Shown here in pieces: positions 15,539-22,720 of a DNA stretch of 23,107 bases. Position 1 is the stretch's first letter. Each line of letters opens with the position of its first letter. Source of the DNA: CAZWUL01 sp964636625 (GTDB lineage: Bacteria > Atribacterota > Phoenicimicrobiia > Phoenicimicrobiales > Stramentimicrobiaceae). A program made the translations under genes and the position numbers. Under the pieces are notes generated by a model. That model was given only the letters and a program-made list of their open reading frames with translations. It searched no databases and was not told the origin of the DNA. The stretch is taken from positions 1-23,107 of the forward strand of contig CAZWUL010000015.1 of the NCBI GenBank assembly GCA_964636625.1, given 5' to 3'.

Positions 15539-15715
15539 TTAATATTTAGTTTCAACATAATTTCCATACCTTCCTATACACTTATAGCCGTTTTTATCTT
15601 TATGAGGTTTTAACATTGAATCGTATTTCGATCTCTTAAATCTTTTTCCACAAACCGGACATTCAAAAATGTAAGTTGGACCAAAAGTTTTATGATCTTT
15701 TTTTAATGATGGCTG
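15539..15715 (-). pseudogene. In-frame zinc-finger tail of AbiEii behind a stop codon
   Basis: Directly after the AbiEii TAA (15716-15718) the same frame continues for 58 codons, beginning QPSLKKDHKTFGPTYIF and then ECPVCGKRFKRSKYDSMLKP, HKDKNGYKCIGRYGNYVETK, ending TAA at 15539-15541. CPVC, His and a further Cys could bind zinc. From memory, related AbiEii-WYL proteins end with a similar GPTY..CPxC..H..C segment, so this is most likely the original C-terminus cut off by one nonsense change. Alternatively it is reached by read-through. Confidence 0.7.
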
Positions 15716-16927
15716 TTAATATTTTATAATTTTCCGATCACTAGATGGAGCATCAATATTGCCTGAGGATGAAAATTCAACTTGAAACCTAGGTTGGAAT
15801 GTATTGTCCGTAAGTTTTACACTTTCAATTCGATCAACACGATAAGCGCGAATTTCATTATTGTTTACTTTGACAGCGTAAAGAAGAAGATTACCTTCCG
15901 TAGTACGCCTTAAAGAATAGGGTTCAATAATTCGCTTTGTTCCATGATAACCCAGTTCAATACAAAGATGATTTACAGCTGCAAACCTTATTGATTCCAG
16001 TGGTATATTAAAACCCCATCTTGTAATCCCAGCCGGGGGATGCCAACCTATTTCTTCACCTTCCCGTCCTGGCATTGTTTTTAATGGTTCGGGGATAAAT
16101 CGTTTTTCTAACCAATTAAACAATTCCGGTAATTCATCTAAAAATTCTTCGAAGTTGGGTAATTTAGGTAATTGATGCCCAAGCATATTCCCCCATTCTG
16201 TTTTTAATTCATTCAGCAATTGGGGCTGTTTAAATATTTCATTGCTTGGCAATGGTACATTTTTTGATTTACACTTAGAAACTAATATCGAATTTATAAG
16301 TTCAGGGTTCTCTTTAAAGGGGCCGTTTCTGAAAAGAAATATAATATCATAGAGATCTCTTGGATAACCACGTTCTCCCATAGCCCGTATTTTTTCAGCA
16401 AACACTTCTTCTAATGAATAACACAAAACTTTAGCTGGTTCGGGCAATTTATCAGAATAAGAATGTGTGATTGTTCTTGCAATCGGTTGTGATACAACTT
16501 TTTCCGAAGCACTGAGATCTAATTTTATTCTGGTAGGATTATGTGCGCGACGAGGACCTTGATAATATATCCTGCCCTCAGTATACAAAGGAAAATTCTT
16601 CTGTTTGAGTAGAATAGGCTTTACAGAAAAATCAATTCCTGATTCTTCGTATACACGATCTGATATTCTCTCTAATACAGGTTGGACATCTTGTGGTTTA
16701 AGAGGAGCCCCAGGTAAAACCGTAAAATCTAGGTCTTCTGAAAATCTATATGTTTCAAGATAACATTTTTTAAGAGAAGTACCACCTTTAAAAACCCATT
16801 TATCTTTTAGATCCTTATCCTGTCCAATCCCCCAAAGTAACCATCCGATAACATAGTCTTTTTCTATGACATCTTCTCTTATCTTCCATTCAACAACTAA
16901 ATTTTTTATTTCTTCATGAGTAATCAT
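15716..16927 (-). CDS. AbiEii-family nucleotidyltransferase toxin with C-terminal WYL-like region
   Basis: AbiEii/AbiGii toxins are DNA polymerase beta-like nucleotidyltransferases. Known members block growth by modifying tRNA and can abort phage infection as part of type IV toxin-antitoxin systems. The signature is complete: FKGGTSLKKCY (46-56) and YRFSEDLDF (60-68), the latter carrying the two metal-binding acidic residues. KRIIEPYSLRRTTEGNLLLY near 321-340 and EIRAYRVDRIESVKL resemble a WYL ligand-binding domain, an unusual addition to the toxin core. The gene overlaps the antitoxin gene by 4 bp (ATGA), implying translational coupling. The 403-residue product ends at a TAA after which a conserved-looking zinc-finger tail continues in frame, so the product may be shortened by mutation. 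Confidence 0.9.
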   Translation of the reverse strand: MITHEEIKNLVVEWKIREDVIEKDYVIGWLLWGIGQDKDLKDKWVFKGGTSLKKCYLETYRFSEDLDFTVLPGAPLKPQDVQPVLERISDRVYEESGIDFSVKPILLKQKNFPLYTEGRIYYQGPRRAHNPTRIKLDLSASEKVVSQPIARTITHSYSDKLPEPAKVLCYSLEEVFAEKIRAMGERGYPRDLYDIIFLFRNGPFKENPELINSILVSKCKSKNVPLPSNEIFKQPQLLNELKTEWGNMLGHQLPKLPNFEEFLDELPELFNWLEKRFIPEPLKTMPGREGEEIGWHPPAGITRWGFNIPLESIRFAAVNHLCIELGYHGTKRIIEPYSLRRTTEGNLLLYAVKVNNNEIRAYRVDRIESVKLTDNTFQPRFQVEFSSSGNIDAPSSDRKIIKY

Positions 16928-17742
16928 AGCTTGGCATTAATTCGGAGATTCCATCTTCGCAGGGTTTTTCCTTTGGGAGGTAGAGATGGTTCTAAACTAG
17001 AATAACCAGAACTTATATTTTTCTTGCAAACCGCAATTGTTTTGGGTACATCAATTTTAAGAAATTCCATGAGATAACCCAAACGCTTGTAAATTGTTCT
17101 ATTGCCTAGCTTAGTAATATATTCTAGAATCTTTGATTCATCCCTGTTTTCTCCTTCAAAATACTCCTTTAATATAATAACTACATTTCTTATCCCACCA
17201 CCAAGATAAGGTTCATTTAAAATATCAACCAATGTTCTGGAAGGATCTGATATATTAATCCTTGTTTGCTCAAGCCAAACAGTCTTTGTGCCAAACATCT
17301 TTTCAGCTTTGATGTTCTTTACAATATATGTTGTCCCTTGAATTTCAAGTTTTTTTCTTCGTGGTTTCTTTGATGAAAAAACAACTATGTCTTTAAATAT
17401 TTGATCTGTAAGACCCCAATATTCACAAGCACTCCAGCCACCAATATAGCAAGGATCAAAAACAACACTAGCCACTATCCAGGGATTCTCTTTTCTTTCA
17501 GCAGGATTAACAGCTCCCAGAGGAACAGTTGTGAATAAACCTTTTTTTATGCGAGTTAGCCAACCCCGGGCAACCCAATATGCTACCAGGCGCCTGGCTT
17601 TATCTAGATCCATAGTTAGAATTGTACTAACTTTGGTAATAGAGAAAGGCCCTTTTGTTTCTCTATTTAGTTTATCCAAAAATTCCCTATTGCGTTTAGA
17701 GATACCTGAGACATTTGTAGTTTTGTTATATTCTTTGCGCAT
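16924..17742 (-). CDS. AbiEi-family type IV antitoxin / transcriptional regulator
   Basis: AbiEi antitoxins have an N-terminal winged helix that represses the operon and a C-terminal part that neutralises AbiEii toxicity. Winged-helix features (FSITKVSTILTMDLDKARRL and VARGWLTRIKKGLFTTVPLG) lie in the first quarter. The AbiEi core IGGWSACEYWGLTDQIF, SDPSRTLVDIL and YLGGGIRNVVIILKEYF follow. I choose the ATG at 17742 (272 residues). An in-frame GTG at 17769 would add nine residues, but the predicted transcription start falls on that codon and it has no ribosome-binding site. The stop overlaps the AbiEii start by 4 bp. An inverted repeat at the promoter may be its operator. Confidence 0.85.
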   Translation of the reverse strand: MRKEYNKTTNVSGISKRNREFLDKLNRETKGPFSITKVSTILTMDLDKARRLVAYWVARGWLTRIKKGLFTTVPLGAVNPAERKENPWIVASVVFDPCYIGGWSACEYWGLTDQIFKDIVVFSSKKPRRKKLEIQGTTYIVKNIKAEKMFGTKTVWLEQTRINISDPSRTLVDILNEPYLGGGIRNVVIILKEYFEGENRDESKILEYITKLGNRTIYKRLGYLMEFLKIDVPKTIAVCKKNISSGYSSLEPSLPPKGKTLRRWNLRINAKL

Positions 17743-17775
17743 AATGTTCCATCTAATAGTATATTCCACGCTTTC

Positions 17776-17820
17776 AATATACCATATGAGGAAAAATTGT
17801 CAACCTTTCTTAATAAGGTT
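17776..17820 (-). promoter_or_regulatory. AbiE promoter with overlapping inverted-repeat operator candidate
   Basis: On the minus strand TTGACA (17798-17803), a 16-nt spacer and TATATT (17776-17781) form a good promoter with a start near 17769. The inverted repeat AACCTT-(7 nt)-AAGGTT at 17802-17820 overlaps the outer edge of the -35 and the stop codon of the upstream repair gene. Autorepression at inverted repeats is known for AbiEi proteins, which makes this a plausible binding site. Confidence 0.6.
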
Positions 17821-18493
17821 AAGAAAGTCTTTTCTTAACTTTTTCGCTTCTCAATTCTCTTATCGCATCATTTGCAATCCATCTTGCGCTTTTAGAATCT
17901 ATTTTCCGAATTTCCAAAGCTGTTTCAATTGCCCTTTTGTTTAGATTAAGATTTCTTTTGCCAATTTGCCTTAACGCCCAGTTAACTGCCTTTTTGACAA
18001 AATTTCTCTCATCTGTTGATTCTTTTATAATCAAGGATAAGAATTTTTCGAATTTCTTGTCATCAGCTCTCTTATCATGAACTGCCAAAGAAGCCATCAA
18101 GACAAAGCCTGCTCTTTTAACAAATTCCTCTTCCCTTTTAGTCCACTCGAGGGCTTTCTTGTAAGCAAAAGAAGTTTTGTCAAATAAATTGCTACATACT
18201 TGATCACATATATCCCAGGAATCAAAGTCCTTAACCCATACTTCCATTTGTTTTTCAGTTATTTTCTCCGGCTCATCAATAAGTTCAGCGAGTATCCTAG
18301 CTTCATGGATTCCTGAAGTCCATAACTGTTGAGCTAATTTGTGATTCTTGCCAATCTCCTTTGCTATATCTCTTAGGGTATAAACAGAAATCCCCAAAGC
18401 ATTACGGGGAGTGATCCCAAATCTTGGCATTCCTGCAATGCTTTCGGGATTATGCAACGATTTTAATTTCTTGACAATTTCCTTATATCTCAT
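17819..18493 (-). CDS. DNA alkylation repair protein, AlkD-like HEAT-repeat family
   Basis: AlkC/AlkD-type proteins are DNA glycosylases built of HEAT-like helical repeats that remove N3- and N7-alkylpurines. The protein is helical throughout and contains GIHEARILAELIDEP, DFDSWDICDQVCSNLF and EFVKRAGFVLMASLA, the typical order in this family (COG4912 type). The start is set at the ATG at 18493 (MRYKEIVKKL, 224 residues); a TTG four codons upstream is possible. No ribosome-binding site is visible, and a TATAAA sits directly before the ATG with TTTACT 16 nt further up, so the mRNA may be nearly leaderless. It ends within the operator region of the AbiE pair. Substrate range is not deducible. 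Confidence 0.85.
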   Translation of the reverse strand: MRYKEIVKKLKSLHNPESIAGMPRFGITPRNALGISVYTLRDIAKEIGKNHKLAQQLWTSGIHEARILAELIDEPEKITEKQMEVWVKDFDSWDICDQVCSNLFDKTSFAYKKALEWTKREEEFVKRAGFVLMASLAVHDKRADDKKFEKFLSLIIKESTDERNFVKKAVNWALRQIGKRNLNLNKRAIETALEIRKIDSKSARWIANDAIRELRSEKVKKRLS

Positions 18494-18577
18494 ATGTTTA
18501 TACAAAATAAAATAAATTAGTAAATATTTTCTTTTCTATGCAGATTATATATTTATTCCCTATAGTCTATAACATAT

Positions 18578-19672
18578 TTATTCCAGGTAGTCCTGTAAAT
18601 TTTTACTTCGACTAGGATGTCTTAATTTTCGAATTGCCTTAGCCTCAATTTGTCTAACTCTTTCCCGTGTAAGACCAAACTCCTGCCCAACTTCTTCCAG
18701 AGTGTGGGAACTTCCATCAGTAATACCAAATCTTAACTCCAGGACACTTTTTTCTCGCTGGGTTAATGTTTGTAAGGTGCTATCAAGTTGTTCTTTTAAC
18801 GCAGTATGGGAAAAAATTTCTGGTGGAGCAGGTGCATCCTCATCTTTGATAAAATCTCCCAGATGACTATCTTTCTCTTTACCGATTGGGCTTTCCAGGG
18901 AAACTGAATCCTGTGCTGCTTTGATTATTTCTTTTACTTTTTCCAAAGGGAGTCCCATCTGTTCAGCTATTTCTTCCATGGTCGGATCTCTGTCCAGCTC
19001 CTGTGATAGTCGCCTAGAAACTTGTACCAATTTATTTATTTTTTCCACCATGTGAAATGGAACACGAATGGTTCTTCCATAAGTAGCAACTGCACGGGAA
19101 ATCGCCTGTCGAATCCACCAGGTAGCATAAGTGCTGAACTTATAGCCGCGCCGGTAATCAAACTTTTCAACAGCTCGTATGAGACCCATATTCCCTTCTT
19201 GAATTAAATCTAGAAAAGACATACCTCTTCCCACATACCGCTTGGCAATGCTGATCACCAATCTTAAATTCGACTGCACCAATGTTCTTTTTGCTTTTTC
19301 ATCCTCGGACTCTACTCGCTTGGCTAAGCCAACTTCTTCATCAGCAGTTAATAACCTGATTTGTCCAATTTGCTTAAGATACACCTTGACCGGGTCAGTA
19401 ACCTCTAATCTTTTCTTAATAGTACTCTCAGAAGGTATTTCTTTTTTAGAAACGGCCTCTATCCCGGTCTTTTTTGCTTTCTCCTTTTCCTCCCCTGTCT
19501 CTTTTTCATCAATTAGCTCAACTCCGGAGGTGTTAAGGGCATCATAAAGATCTTCAACTTTAGTAGTGTTTAATATTTCATCTCCCAGATAATTTTCTAT
19601 TTCCTGAAATGTAAGATATTTCTTTTTCTTTCCCTTTTCAATTAAGCTCTCTATGTTCTGTTTCTTTGCCAT
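18578..19672 (-). CDS. rpoD: RNA polymerase primary sigma factor (sigma-70, RpoD/SigA)
   Basis: This 364-residue protein has all regions of a group 1 sigma factor. A short region 1.1 lies in residues 15-55 (YLTFQEIENYLGDEIL). Region 1.2 follows (TDPVKVYLKQIGQIRLLTAD, 92-111), then region 2 with NLRLVISIAKRYVGRGMSFL and YKFSTYATWWIRQAISRAV (178-195, the -10-recognising and melting part). Region 3 includes IRVPFHMVEKINKL. Region 4 has the helix-turn-helix TLEEVGQEFGLTRERVRQIE (324-343) and the ending LRHPSRSKNLQDYLE. AAGGAT lies 10 nt before the ATG. In many bacteria dnaG precedes rpoD; here a decayed methyltransferase gene does. Its location inside the interval bracketed by tRNA-Thr repeats is surprising for an essential gene. 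Confidence 0.97.
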   Translation of the reverse strand: MAKKQNIESLIEKGKKKKYLTFQEIENYLGDEILNTTKVEDLYDALNTSGVELIDEKETGEEKEKAKKTGIEAVSKKEIPSESTIKKRLEVTDPVKVYLKQIGQIRLLTADEEVGLAKRVESEDEKAKRTLVQSNLRLVISIAKRYVGRGMSFLDLIQEGNMGLIRAVEKFDYRRGYKFSTYATWWIRQAISRAVATYGRTIRVPFHMVEKINKLVQVSRRLSQELDRDPTMEEIAEQMGLPLEKVKEIIKAAQDSVSLESPIGKEKDSHLGDFIKDEDAPAPPEIFSHTALKEQLDSTLQTLTQREKSVLELRFGITDGSSHTLEEVGQEFGLTRERVRQIEAKAIRKLRHPSRSKNLQDYLE

Positions 19673-19810
19673 TTAAATCAATCCTTACTGCTATTCTGTA
19701 TTCAAGATTCAATCTAGTTACAAACCATCATCGTTGAAAAAACAAGGCTGGGGTTTGGGAAAAAACAACTTACCTTGGTGATACTTCTTTTTTCTTACTT
19801 TCTTACCAGT

Positions 19811-19839
19811 AGTATAATACAGTCCAAGATAGTGAGCAA
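19811..19839 (-). promoter_or_regulatory. Promoter of rpoD
   Basis: On the minus strand TTGCTC (19834-19839) and TATACT (19811-19816) are spaced by 17 nt; the start site would be near 19804, giving a leader of about 130 nt. Within that leader CAAGG and CCTTG could pair ahead of a TTTTTT run near 19737-19777, but the stem is only 5 bp with a long loop, so regulation there is speculative. Confidence 0.55.
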
Positions 19840-19847
19840 ATTTTACA

Positions 19848-20255
19848 CTAACTTATATCCCTTGTTATATCCCTACCATAATTTCCATATTTTAGGGTAC
19901 TCTTAAACATTGCAACCATTTTCTCTGATGGTACATCTACCTGTATATTATTAACTGAACTCAAAACATACCATCCTTTAGAAAAAAATTCTATTATTCA
20001 TTTTCTTATTTCTTCTTCAACTTCCCTGCGAGTACCATAATGGAGTATCTTTTGATTGTCCATAGTTCCCCAAAAACATAAATACTTACCAAATTCCTTT
20101 TTTAGTTTTAAAGGATTCGCATTCTTTACACTTACCTGTATCGGATTAACAATATCTACACCTATTTTAATTAAATCGGCTATAAACTCATAGAGCCTCC
20201 ATCTGTATGGAAGAATACTTTTGCCTTAGTCTTGCTTTTAATCATTTCTATTAAT
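19848..20255 (-). pseudogene. URO-D-family (uroporphyrinogen decarboxylase-like) methyltransferase, 3' remnant
   Basis: The minus strand translates as KLIEMIKSKTKAKVFFHTDG. After a frameshift near 20192-20200 it continues YEFIADLIKIGVDIVNPIQV, KNANPLKLKKEFGKYLCFWG, TMDNQKILHYGTRREVEEEI, then an in-frame TGA (19998-20000), SKGWYVLSSVNNIQVDVPSE and FKSTLKYGNYGRDITRDIS. This is the C-terminal third of URO-D-superfamily proteins, which include corrinoid-dependent methyltransferases (typical landmarks: NPIQ, FWG, SVNNIQxDVP). The N-terminal part is missing because the M23 peptidase gene ends right at the breakpoint. Two lesions show that it is dead. Confidence 0.85.
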
Positions 20256-20258
20256 TTT

Positions 20259-21689
20259 TTACGGCAGATACTCAAGTGGATTAACAGGCCTACCATTTTC
20301 CCTGATTTCAAAATGAAGGTGAGAACCGGTAGCATTACCAGTAGACCCTAGTTTGCAGATGACATCTCCTTTCGTCACCTTCTGTCCTTCTTTCACCAGG
20401 TTACTTGAACTATGGGCATAGACTGTCGAATAACCGTCAGCATGATCAATAATAATAACATTTCCATATCCGTTAATATATCCGGAAAAAGTTACTATGC
20501 CGCTTTCTGCAGCTTTTATTAATGCTCCGGTTCGGGCATCAATATCGATTCCGGTATGATAGTCTCGTCTACCCCCCAGAGTCCTAATTCCAAATTGAGA
20601 GGTGATAGGTCCATTCAAAGGCCAGACAAAAGAGCGAGAAGATACCGAAGAACTTCTGGTCTCGGGTATTACGAGTCTTTGTCCGACAATAAGTCTTTCA
20701 CTTTCAGAAATTTGATTGGCACTGGCAATAGAGTGCACGCTCAGCTGGTATTTTCGGGAAATTTGCCACAGTGTTTCTCCTTTTTGGACATAGTGGATAA
20801 CATCTTTGGTTTTTTCTGTTTGTGGTATCGAGGCGATAGTGCCTGTTTCCTGTTCTGTGGCCAGATCAGTAGGCGAAATAACTAATTTTTTATTTATAGA
20901 TAGTTGGGCAAGAATATTCTGTATAGGTGCTTTTTCATCGCTTCCCTTTGTTTTATTTTCTTCATTCCCTGATCTGCTATCCGGAGGGCTTTTGATAATC
21001 TTACTGATAGAAAGCTTTTCAGAATCTTCTAAATTATTCGTTTGTGAAAGATCCTTTAAAGAAACATGATAATTTTGAGTAATAGTCCATAAGCTTTCAT
21101 CCTCTTTAGCTGTAGAATTAACTTCTTTTACCAAATTGCTAAATTCCTTTTTTAAATTAGTAGTCATTCTCTGAGAATTTAATTTATCTTTCTGAAAAGA
21201 AAGCCCAGGCTGTTCTTCTTCTTTTTTTGCTTCCTCTTTTTTGGTATTATCTATGGGTATCTTAATTTCCTGACCAATGGAGAGAGAATCAGTTTTACTT
21301 AAATCATTTACTGAAGAAATGTGCTCTTGTAATAAACGATACTGTTGGGCAATATCCCAAATAGTTTCACCTCTTTCTACAGTGTGAATAACGGTTGAAG
21401 TATCTCTACTCGAGCTAGGGCTATCTCCTTCATGTTTGGGGATTTTTATTAATTGACCAGGAGATAGCCGTTGATCTTGTCCAATATTATTTACTTGAGC
21501 AACTTCCTGTATTGATAACTTAAATTGTTGGGAAATTGTCCAGAGAGAATCACCTTCTTTTATCTGATACTCTAGATATCCCTGGGCCAGAATGTTATCA
21601 ATTATACCTGCGCTAAATATAAAAACGAACAAGACAAAGATAATTGCCCGAATTAAGTAGATGGAAGTATTATTTTTGACATAATTCAT
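20259..21689 (-). CDS. LysM-repeat M23-family peptidoglycan peptidase
   Basis: The 476-residue protein has an N-terminal signal or anchor segment (residues about 10-35, LIRAIIFVLFVFIFSAGII). Four LysM-like repeats follow at about 40-84, 100-146, 195-235 and 298-343. The third lacks the usual first glycine motif and is degenerate (AKEDESLWTITQNYHVSLKD). A Glu/Lys-rich linker and a C-terminal M23 peptidase domain (about 360-476) complete it. The zinc-site residues are present: H378 and D382 in YHTGIDID, H426 in VYAHSS, and H457/H459 in GSHLHFE. It should therefore be an active endopeptidase bound to peptidoglycan in the periplasm, rather than an EnvC/NlpD-type inactive activator. AGGTG stands a few bases before the ATG. 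The gene has replaced the 5' part of the neighbouring URO-D gene. Confidence 0.93.
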   Translation of the reverse strand: MNYVKNNTSIYLIRAIIFVLFVFIFSAGIIDNILAQGYLEYQIKEGDSLWTISQQFKLSIQEVAQVNNIGQDQRLSPGQLIKIPKHEGDSPSSSRDTSTVIHTVERGETIWDIAQQYRLLQEHISSVNDLSKTDSLSIGQEIKIPIDNTKKEEAKKEEEQPGLSFQKDKLNSQRMTTNLKKEFSNLVKEVNSTAKEDESLWTITQNYHVSLKDLSQTNNLEDSEKLSISKIIKSPPDSRSGNEENKTKGSDEKAPIQNILAQLSINKKLVISPTDLATEQETGTIASIPQTEKTKDVIHYVQKGETLWQISRKYQLSVHSIASANQISESERLIVGQRLVIPETRSSSVSSRSFVWPLNGPITSQFGIRTLGGRRDYHTGIDIDARTGALIKAAESGIVTFSGYINGYGNVIIIDHADGYSTVYAHSSSNLVKEGQKVTKGDVICKLGSTGNATGSHLHFEIRENGRPVNPLEYLP

Positions 21690-22310
21690 TTGCCCAACAC
21701 CTATTCATTTAAAATATGGTATTAGATGTACTAATATATGAAAGTGCCCTGAAAAAAACACCTTTCATATTTAATATATAGTTTACATAGCTATTTTTAA
21801 CAGAAAAGGCTGGTTCTCGTTCCTGTTTACTCTGTTATTTCATTTTGGATTTTAGTTATTTATTATATTATAAATATGAACAGATGGTCAATCTTACAGA
21901 TTCTTCCCCTAGCTTGATACTGGATATAATATTTAATTTTTCATTTCTTTATTTATTAATTCTTTTCCTATATGATTCTTAAGATGATATTGACTATTAA
22001 GTGAAGAGTACAAATATCAGGAAATTATTTCTAAATTATTCTGGAAATCTACAGATTTAAAAATATGCTATTTACTTAAAATTATTTTTTTTCAGAATTA
22101 ATAAAATCGGATCTTTATTGACTCAAAATTGGCCTAAAATTATTTAATTTCTTGAAAAGGATTTATAGAGTTGGTGTCCATAAGATGTCTAAATTGGCCT
22201 AAATTGCTAGGACAGAAACTAAAACAGAAACAATGAGAAAGGCTTATTATAAAAGGGTTTTAGTTGTTTTTGTGGGGATTGTTGGGGTTAGCGAACTCCC
22301 CCCCCCAAAT
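21690..22310. other. Non-coding region between the M23 gene and the pseudo-tRNA
   Basis: No ORF of note is found in about 620 bp. It contains a hairpin ATATGAAAG/CTTTCATAT (21736-21770) upstream of the peptidase gene. It also holds a 13-bp direct repeat AAATTGGCCTAAA (22126-22138 and 22191-22203) and, between those copies, GGTGTCCAT (22173-22181), which also occurs twice in the integrase remnant. A run of nine C at 22298-22306 adjoins the pseudo-tRNA. The stretch looks like the decayed end of an inserted element. Confidence 0.5.
22126..22203 (+). repeat. 13-bp direct repeat AAATTGGCCTAAA, two copies
   Basis: Copies lie at 22126-22138 and 22191-22203, 65 bp apart, with GGTGTCCAT between them. 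They may be protein-binding sites, such as recombinase or excisionase arms, but could also be chance in AT-rich DNA. Confidence 0.45.
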
Positions 22311-22352
22311 CGGATTACGATTCCGTTGCTCTGCCAATTGAGCTACACCGGC
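22311..22352 (-). pseudogene. Truncated tRNA-Thr (CGU), 5' 42 nt only
   Basis: This stretch is identical to nt 1-42 of the intact tRNA-Thr at 14376-14451: acceptor 5' strand, D arm and anticodon arm with CGT. After the anticodon stem the sequence changes to ATTTGGGGGGGGG (minus strand), with no matching T arm and no acceptor 3' strand CACCGGC. It stands 14 bp behind tRNA-Val and in the same direction, so it looks like the broken fourth gene of a Lys-Glu-Val-Thr operon. Confidence 0.9.
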
Positions 22353-22366
22353 ACCTTTTTAAATAA

Positions 22367-22442
22367 TGGTAGGCGGAACAGGACTTGAACCTGTGACCCC
22401 CTACATGTGAAGCAGGTGCTCTGCCGACTGAGCTATCCGCCC
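22367..22442 (-). tRNA. tRNA-Val (anticodon CAC), CCA encoded
   Basis: Acceptor GGGCGGA pairs with TCCGCCT (with G1-U72 wobble); the anticodon stem CCTGC/GTAGG encloses TTCACAT with anticodon CAC; T arm ACAGG-TTCAAGT-CCTGT. Discriminator A and CCA are encoded. Third gene of the tRNA operon. Confidence 0.96.
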
Positions 22443-22464
22443 ATTACTCTAAGATAAAAGGAGG

Positions 22465-22537
22465 TGCCTCCAAGGGGATTTGAACCCCTGTCGCCGCCGT
22501 GAAAGGGCGGTGTCCTGAACCTCTAGACGATGGAGGC
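22465..22537 (-). tRNA. tRNA-Glu (anticodon UUC)
   Basis: Acceptor GCCTCCA pairs with TGGAGGC; anticodon stem CCGCC/GGCGG encloses CTTTCAC with anticodon TTC; T arm AGGGG-TTCAAAT-CCCCT. After the discriminator A the DNA reads CCT, so CCA is not fully encoded, unlike the neighbouring tRNAs. Confidence 0.96.
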
Positions 22538-22543
22538 AATTTA

Positions 22544-22619
22544 TGGTAGGCCGTGCAGGCCTCGAACCTGCGACCCTCTGATTAAGAGTCAGATGCTCTG
22601 CCAACTGAGCTAACGGCCC
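22544..22619 (-). tRNA. tRNA-Lys (anticodon CUU), CCA encoded
   Basis: Acceptor GGGCCGT pairs with ACGGCCT (G1-U72 wobble); anticodon stem TCTGA/TCAGA encloses CTCTTAA with anticodon CTT; T arm GCAGG-TTCGAGG-CCTGC. Discriminator A and CCA are encoded. First gene of the operon. Confidence 0.96.
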
Positions 22620-22661
22620 GCAACAATGGCTTATTTCTTTATTCTTTTCAAGTGCCTTACA

Positions 22662-22690
22662 ATGTTACTATATTTTGACTAATGTGTCAA
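22662..22690 (-). promoter_or_regulatory. Promoter of the tRNA-Lys-Glu-Val operon
   Basis: On the minus strand TTGACA (22685-22690) and TAACAT (22662-22667) are spaced by 17 nt. The start would be near 22655, about 35 nt before tRNA-Lys. Confidence 0.7.
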
Positions 22691-22720
22691 TAAAAATGAA
22701 TAAGGGAAATTTCAACTTTT

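Noticed and set aside
17531..17944. Plus-strand 137-codon ORF across the AbiE promoter
   Set aside because: It runs antisense through two well-supported genes and their promoter and shows no recognisable domain.
19998..20000. Selenocysteine or recoded TGA in the URO-D-like gene
   Set aside because: The gene also has a frameshift and lacks its N-terminal part, so decay explains the TGA.
14452..22310. Complete integrative element with functional transfer or replication genes
   Set aside because: Only an integrase fragment is found; there are no replication, transfer or phage structural genes, and rpoD lies inside.
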